From Alphaproteobacteria bacterium MarineAlpha9_Bin7 (GTDB lineage Bacteria; Pseudomonadota; Alphaproteobacteria; UBA7887), in contig PTKD01000009.1 in the NCBI GenBank assembly GCA_002938115.1, positions 1 to 18,602 of the forward strand: 18,602 nt of DNA, given 5' to 3'. Positions 15,858 through 18,602 of the stretch are shown in pieces (position 1 is the stretch's first letter; each line of letters starts with the position of its first letter). The notes under the pieces are model-generated. The model saw only the letters and a list, made by a program, of their open reading frames with translations. It did no database searches and was not told the origin of the DNA. The position numbers and the translations under genes are program-made.

Positions 15858-17219
15858 TCAATATGAGAATTCCGAAAACAAGGGATCAACCGTTTTGTTC
15901 CAGCGTCCGTGGAAAGCATCGAGCAATTCTTCACTTAAAGTGCGACCCGATTGGACAACGCCACGAAGTGGCGCAAGAAAACCTGTCTCATCGCTACCAG
16001 CGTTGTCTAGACAGGCCCGACGCTTAAGCCCTCCCATCGCCAGGTTAACCACCTGATCGGCGACGTGTTGCAGGGAGAGCCCTCGAAATTCCGTCTTAAA
16101 GCCACTACGGGCCACGTTATGTCTTAAATCCACAATTTCCTCATACTTCCAACACCTCACCAGTTCGGCAGCGGCCTCCAGAGAAGAAGAATCATAAAGC
16201 AGTCCAACCCAAAACGCTGGTAGTGCACATAACCTATTCCAAGGACCGGCATCAGCGCCACGCATCTCCAAAAATCTTTTAAGCCGGACCTCAGTAAATA
16301 TAGTTGTTAAGTGGTCAGACCAGTCATCAAAAGTCGGCTGCTCGCCAGGCAAGGCCGGTAGCTTCCCAGCCAAAAAATCTCGAAACGATTGACCGCTGGC
16401 ATCGATGTAATCGTCACCCCTGTGAACGAAATACATGGGAACGTCGAGGGCAAACTCAACGTAACGCTCAAAACCCATCCCATCTTCAAATACAAACTGT
16501 GGGATCTCGCATCGGTCTGAATCCGTATCAAACCAAGCTTCTGATCGAGCACTCAAAAAGCCACTCGGTTGGCCATCGACAAAAGGTGAGTTGGCAAATA
16601 GTGCGGTGGCGATGGGCTGTAGCGCCAACGCGACACGAAATTTTTTTACCATATCCGCTTCGGAATCGAAGTCCAAATTGACCTGCACCGTGCAAGTCCT
16701 AAGCATCATATCAAGCCCTTTATTCCCTTTCGTCGGCATGTACGAACGCATTATGTCGTATCGCTTTTTGGGCATCACCGGGATTGCGTTGCGCGCCCAT
16801 TTTGGTTGCATTCCGATGCCAATAAAACCGACCCCAAGTTTTTCGGCTACTTCTCGCACCTGCGCTAGGTGAGTGTTGACCTCGGCACAGGTCTCATGAA
16901 TTGTTTCAAGCATCGCACCAGACAGTTCAAATTGCCCGCCTGGCTCAAGAGTAATGGATTGGCCATCTTTAGAGAGAGCGATGACTTTCCCGCTTTCATG
17001 TACTGGCACCCAGCCATACCCTTGCAAGCCCTCCAGCATTGCGCGAATGCCGAATTCGCCCTCGTAGGGTAAAGGGCTGAGATCGTCCAAACGGTAGCCA
17101 ATTTTTTCATGCTCGGTGCCAATTCGCCACTGAGATTTGGGTTTACAGCCCTGTTCTAGATATTCGATCAGAATCCGCTTGTCCCCAATCTGCTGGTCAG
17201 TATCAATATCTTTCCCCAT
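15858..17219 (-). CDS. gshA: Glutamate-cysteine ligase, class III
   Basis: This enzyme catalyses the ATP-dependent first step of glutathione synthesis, joining glutamate (via the gamma-carboxyl) and cysteine. The 453-residue length and motifs fit the plant/alphaproteobacterial GCS2-type ligase. Visible landmarks are WRIGTEHEKIGYR near the start, the substrate/metal segment ITLEPGGQFELSG (about residues 90-102), IGMQPKW, and PTKGNKGLDMMLRTCTVQVNLDF in the middle. FLEMRGADAGPWNRLCALPAFWVGLLYD follows at about 315-345. ATG 17219 has GAGGATGG directly upstream. It lies 92 bases downstream of the rsmE remnant on the same strand, a pairing common in alphaproteobacteria. Confidence 0.95.
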   Translation of the reverse strand: MGKDIDTDQQIGDKRILIEYLEQGCKPKSQWRIGTEHEKIGYRLDDLSPLPYEGEFGIRAMLEGLQGYGWVPVHESGKVIALSKDGQSITLEPGGQFELSGAMLETIHETCAEVNTHLAQVREVAEKLGVGFIGIGMQPKWARNAIPVMPKKRYDIMRSYMPTKGNKGLDMMLRTCTVQVNLDFDSEADMVKKFRVALALQPIATALFANSPFVDGQPSGFLSARSEAWFDTDSDRCEIPQFVFEDGMGFERYVEFALDVPMYFVHRGDDYIDASGQSFRDFLAGKLPALPGEQPTFDDWSDHLTTIFTEVRLKRFLEMRGADAGPWNRLCALPAFWVGLLYDSSSLEAAAELVRCWKYEEIVDLRHNVARSGFKTEFRGLSLQHVADQVVNLAMGGLKRRACLDNAGSDETGFLAPLRGVVQSGRTLSEELLDAFHGRWNKTVDPLFSEFSY

Positions 17220-17311
17220 CCATCCTCACAATAATGACCGGTGCTTAATTGGAGCAACGTCGTGCGACTATATAAATACGATCGCAGAAGACGCCAATGA
17301 ACGTTGTAATA

Positions 17312-17722
17312 TTATGTTGGAGAGCGGTCGTTAAGAACGCCTTGCCATAAAGCAAGGGCCATTATGACAGCCGTATCGGAACGCAAAACCCGTGGTCCTA
17401 AATCTATGGCCCGAGCAAATTGCTTCCCCCGTAACAATGTTCGCTCGGAATCCTCAAACCCCCCTTCAGGGCCAATTAGGAATGCTACATCCCTATCACA
17501 CTTTCGAAAGGTGTGTAATGCCGGCTCTCCACAACCCGTTTCGTCACCCCAGACCAACATTCTACCCATTTGCCAGCCGTCCACCACATCTGCGAGATCG
17601 GTATACGTGCATATTTTCGGAACGGTCAAACGTCCGCACTGCTCTGCTGCTTCGATCGCATTTGCATTGAGACGCGCCACATTGATTTTCCTCACAATTG
17701 TTCTTCGGGTTCGAACAGGTTG
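17312..17722 (-). CDS. rsmE: 16S rRNA m3U1498 methyltransferase RsmE, C-terminal part only
   Basis: RsmE is a SPOUT-class enzyme that methylates U1498 of 16S rRNA. The C-terminal catalytic (trefoil-knot) part is intact: EAAEQCGRLTVP, FLIGPEGGFEDSE, and LGPRVLRSDTAVIMALALWQ form the SAM-binding knot. Family-like sequence can be followed back to about QPVRTRRTIVRKIN (17696-17722), roughly 136 residues. The family usually has about 240. The N-terminal PUA-like barrel is not found on the minus strand further right, where a plus-strand gene is coding instead. The GTG at 17695 gives an open frame but lies inside the conserved region and is not a natural start. The gene is therefore truncated by a junction near 17,700; assembly artefact or rearrangement are both possible. 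Confidence 0.85.
   Translation of the reverse strand, partial: QPVRTRRTIVRKINVARLNANAIEAAEQCGRLTVPKICTYTDLADVVDGWQMGRMLVWGDETGCGEPALHTFRKCDRDVAFLIGPEGGFEDSERTLLRGKQFARAIDLGPRVLRSDTAVIMALALWQGVLNDRSPT
17683..17722. other. Putative chimeric or rearrangement junction
   Basis: Around here minus-strand rsmE loses its N-terminal half and a plus-strand THUMP methyltransferase begins without its first residues or a ribosome-binding site. Recognisable coding on both strands overlaps by only about 20 bases (17701-17722), which contain the palindrome GTTCGAAC (17709-17716). Two unrelated genes meeting in this head-on, mutually truncating way suggests a misjoin at a short shared sequence or a real recombination point. 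Confidence 0.6.
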
Positions 17723-18602
17723 TTGTTCGTTACGTCGCCGCTCTCCCGGGTGTAAGGGACGCTGCGGTCTTGACCGAAGAGGCGGTGGAACTGGACTACG
17801 AGGGTCCGCTGGAACCGCTACTCAGGTTGAGGGTGGCGGATGGGGTATTCCGGATGCTCGGAGTCTTCTTGTCGAGTCACAGCCTGGACAAGATGATGCA
17901 AAACTTGGCTTCACAGGTAGAGCTTTCCTCCTGGAATCGAGATGGTAAAATTCCAAACGATGCACGGGACAAACGGTTTTGTCTGACCATCGAACTGGAT
18001 CCCACACTGGGTGTTAGCTATTCTGATTTCAGATCTGAAGTGACCTGGATGCTTCAGGCCACCCTGGGGGCCAGACCTGGGCCCTCCGGAATCGGGACCC
18101 CCATCCATTTGACCGTTGGTTCAGAAGCAGGATGGGTGGGGGTTGGTTGCACGGAACAATCCCTTGGCGTTACGGAAGATTCCTTCGAATCTTCACTCCC
18201 CTCAACCGTTGCAGCAGGCATGGTCCTCTGGGCCGGAATTCGACCTGACGACGTTTTCCTTGACCCTCTGTGTGCTTCGGGCGAGATTCTGATCGAAAGG
18301 GCGAACGCAGGACCGGTCGGGGCCCTCCTCGCAGGCGATGTCGAACTGGGATCCCTCAAGGCACACCGACCGCATCTCTCCGAGGACCGGGCTTGCGTCT
18401 GCCGGTGGGATCCCCGACGACTACCCCTAAAACACAACTCTGTCGACGTCATCGTCACCAGCCTCCCCTTTGGAAATAAAACAGGCGACGTTCAGATAAG
18501 CCGGTCCCTTTACCGCAGCATGATCCGGGAGATCATCCGTCTATTGAAACCAACAGGAAGAGCCCTCCTTTTGGCTGTGGAGAACCAGCTTCTCGCCGAG
18601 CT
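17698..18602 (+). CDS. THUMP-domain, Trm14/THUMPD3-like RNA guanine-N2 methyltransferase (partial both ends)
   Basis: One frame is open from an in-frame TGA at 17683 to the window end, about 300 residues without a stop. The N-terminal part starts abruptly at GFEQVVVRYVAALPGVRD, matching the beginning of THUMP-containing methylases, and continues with a THUMP-like region. The C-terminal part is a Rossmann methyltransferase: FLDPLCASGEILIERA (SAM motif I), AGDVELGSLKAHRPHL (motif II) and VIVTSLPFGNKTG (motif IV of the DxPFGxxxG kind found in THUMPD3/Trm14). Members typically make m2G in the tRNA acceptor stem. The first few residues seem missing. The only nearby in-frame start, TTG 17698, has no ribosome-binding site and lies in the truncated rsmE. 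It continues past the window. Confidence 0.8.
   Translation, partial: MFFGFEQVVVRYVAALPGVRDAAVLTEEAVELDYEGPLEPLLRLRVADGVFRMLGVFLSSHSLDKMMQNLASQVELSSWNRDGKIPNDARDKRFCLTIELDPTLGVSYSDFRSEVTWMLQATLGARPGPSGIGTPIHLTVGSEAGWVGVGCTEQSLGVTEDSFESSLPSTVAAGMVLWAGIRPDDVFLDPLCASGEILIERANAGPVGALLAGDVELGSLKAHRPHLSEDRACVCRWDPRRLPLKHNSVDVIVTSLPFGNKTGDVQISRSLYRSMIREIIRLLKPTGRALLLAVENQLLAE

Noticed and set aside
17707..17717. GGTTCGAAC resembling a tRNA T-arm
   Set aside because: No cloverleaf or acceptor stem surrounds it; it encodes GFEQ in the methylase frame.
17364..17948. 194-codon plus-strand open frame opposite rsmE
   Set aside because: It crosses the junction and is low-complexity in its second half; rsmE on the minus strand and the methylase in another plus frame explain the coding signal.
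1..18602. CRISPR arrays, insertion sequences, rRNA or tRNA genes
   Set aside because: I saw no regularly spaced repeats, transposase-like proteins or RNA gene signatures anywhere in the window.

Overview
The window looks like an alphaproteobacterial chromosome segment of moderate G+C. The main evidence is the tightly packed aa3-type cytochrome c oxidase cluster in the order ctaC-ctaD-ctaB-(42-residue membrane peptide)-ctaG-ctaE-DUF983. It sits beside tldD, a class III (plant/alphaproteobacterial type) gshA and rsmE. From general knowledge, cox genes next to tldD, and gshA next to rsmE, are common alphaproteobacterial neighbourhoods.

Layout: 1-5347 (minus strand) holds the oxidase structural subunits and assembly factors. 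5348-5627 is a non-coding leader in front of ctaC. 5628-13222 (minus strand) holds a compact seven-gene run. Five of these genes, read in transcription order, are a molybdenum-hydroxylase large, FAD and [2Fe-2S] subunit, an acyl-CoA synthetase and a crotonase-fold protein. This matches the hmfABCDE order of the aerobic 2-furoate pathway (2-furoate to 2-furoyl-CoA to 5-hydroxy-2-furoyl-CoA to 2-oxoglutaroyl-CoA to 2-oxoglutarate). They are preceded by a luciferase-like (LLM) flavin oxidoreductase whose stop overlaps the hmfA-like start, and by a divergent peroxiredoxin-like protein. 13309-14748 (plus strand) is tldD. 14841-15728 (minus) is an NMT1/THI5-like periplasmic-binding-fold protein without a signal peptide. 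15858-17219 (minus) is gshA. From 17312 (minus) comes the C-terminal half of rsmE. 17698-18602 (plus) is a THUMP/Trm14-like RNA methyltransferase running off the end.

How the parts fit: the left third makes and matures the terminal oxidase (CuA subunit, heme/CuB subunit, heme O synthase, CuB chaperone, subunit III). The central operon looks like an accessory catabolic module placed between tldD and ctaC, feeding carbon into the TCA cycle at 2-oxoglutarate. No dedicated regulator, transporter or molybdenum-hydroxylase maturation gene is visible with it. The furoate assignment rests on gene order and family motifs, not on a database search.

The most anomalous place is near 17,700. Opposite-strand genes are each cut off there at their N-terminal side, which suggests an assembly chimera or a real rearrangement. 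Sequence to the right of that point should not be assumed to come from the same genome.
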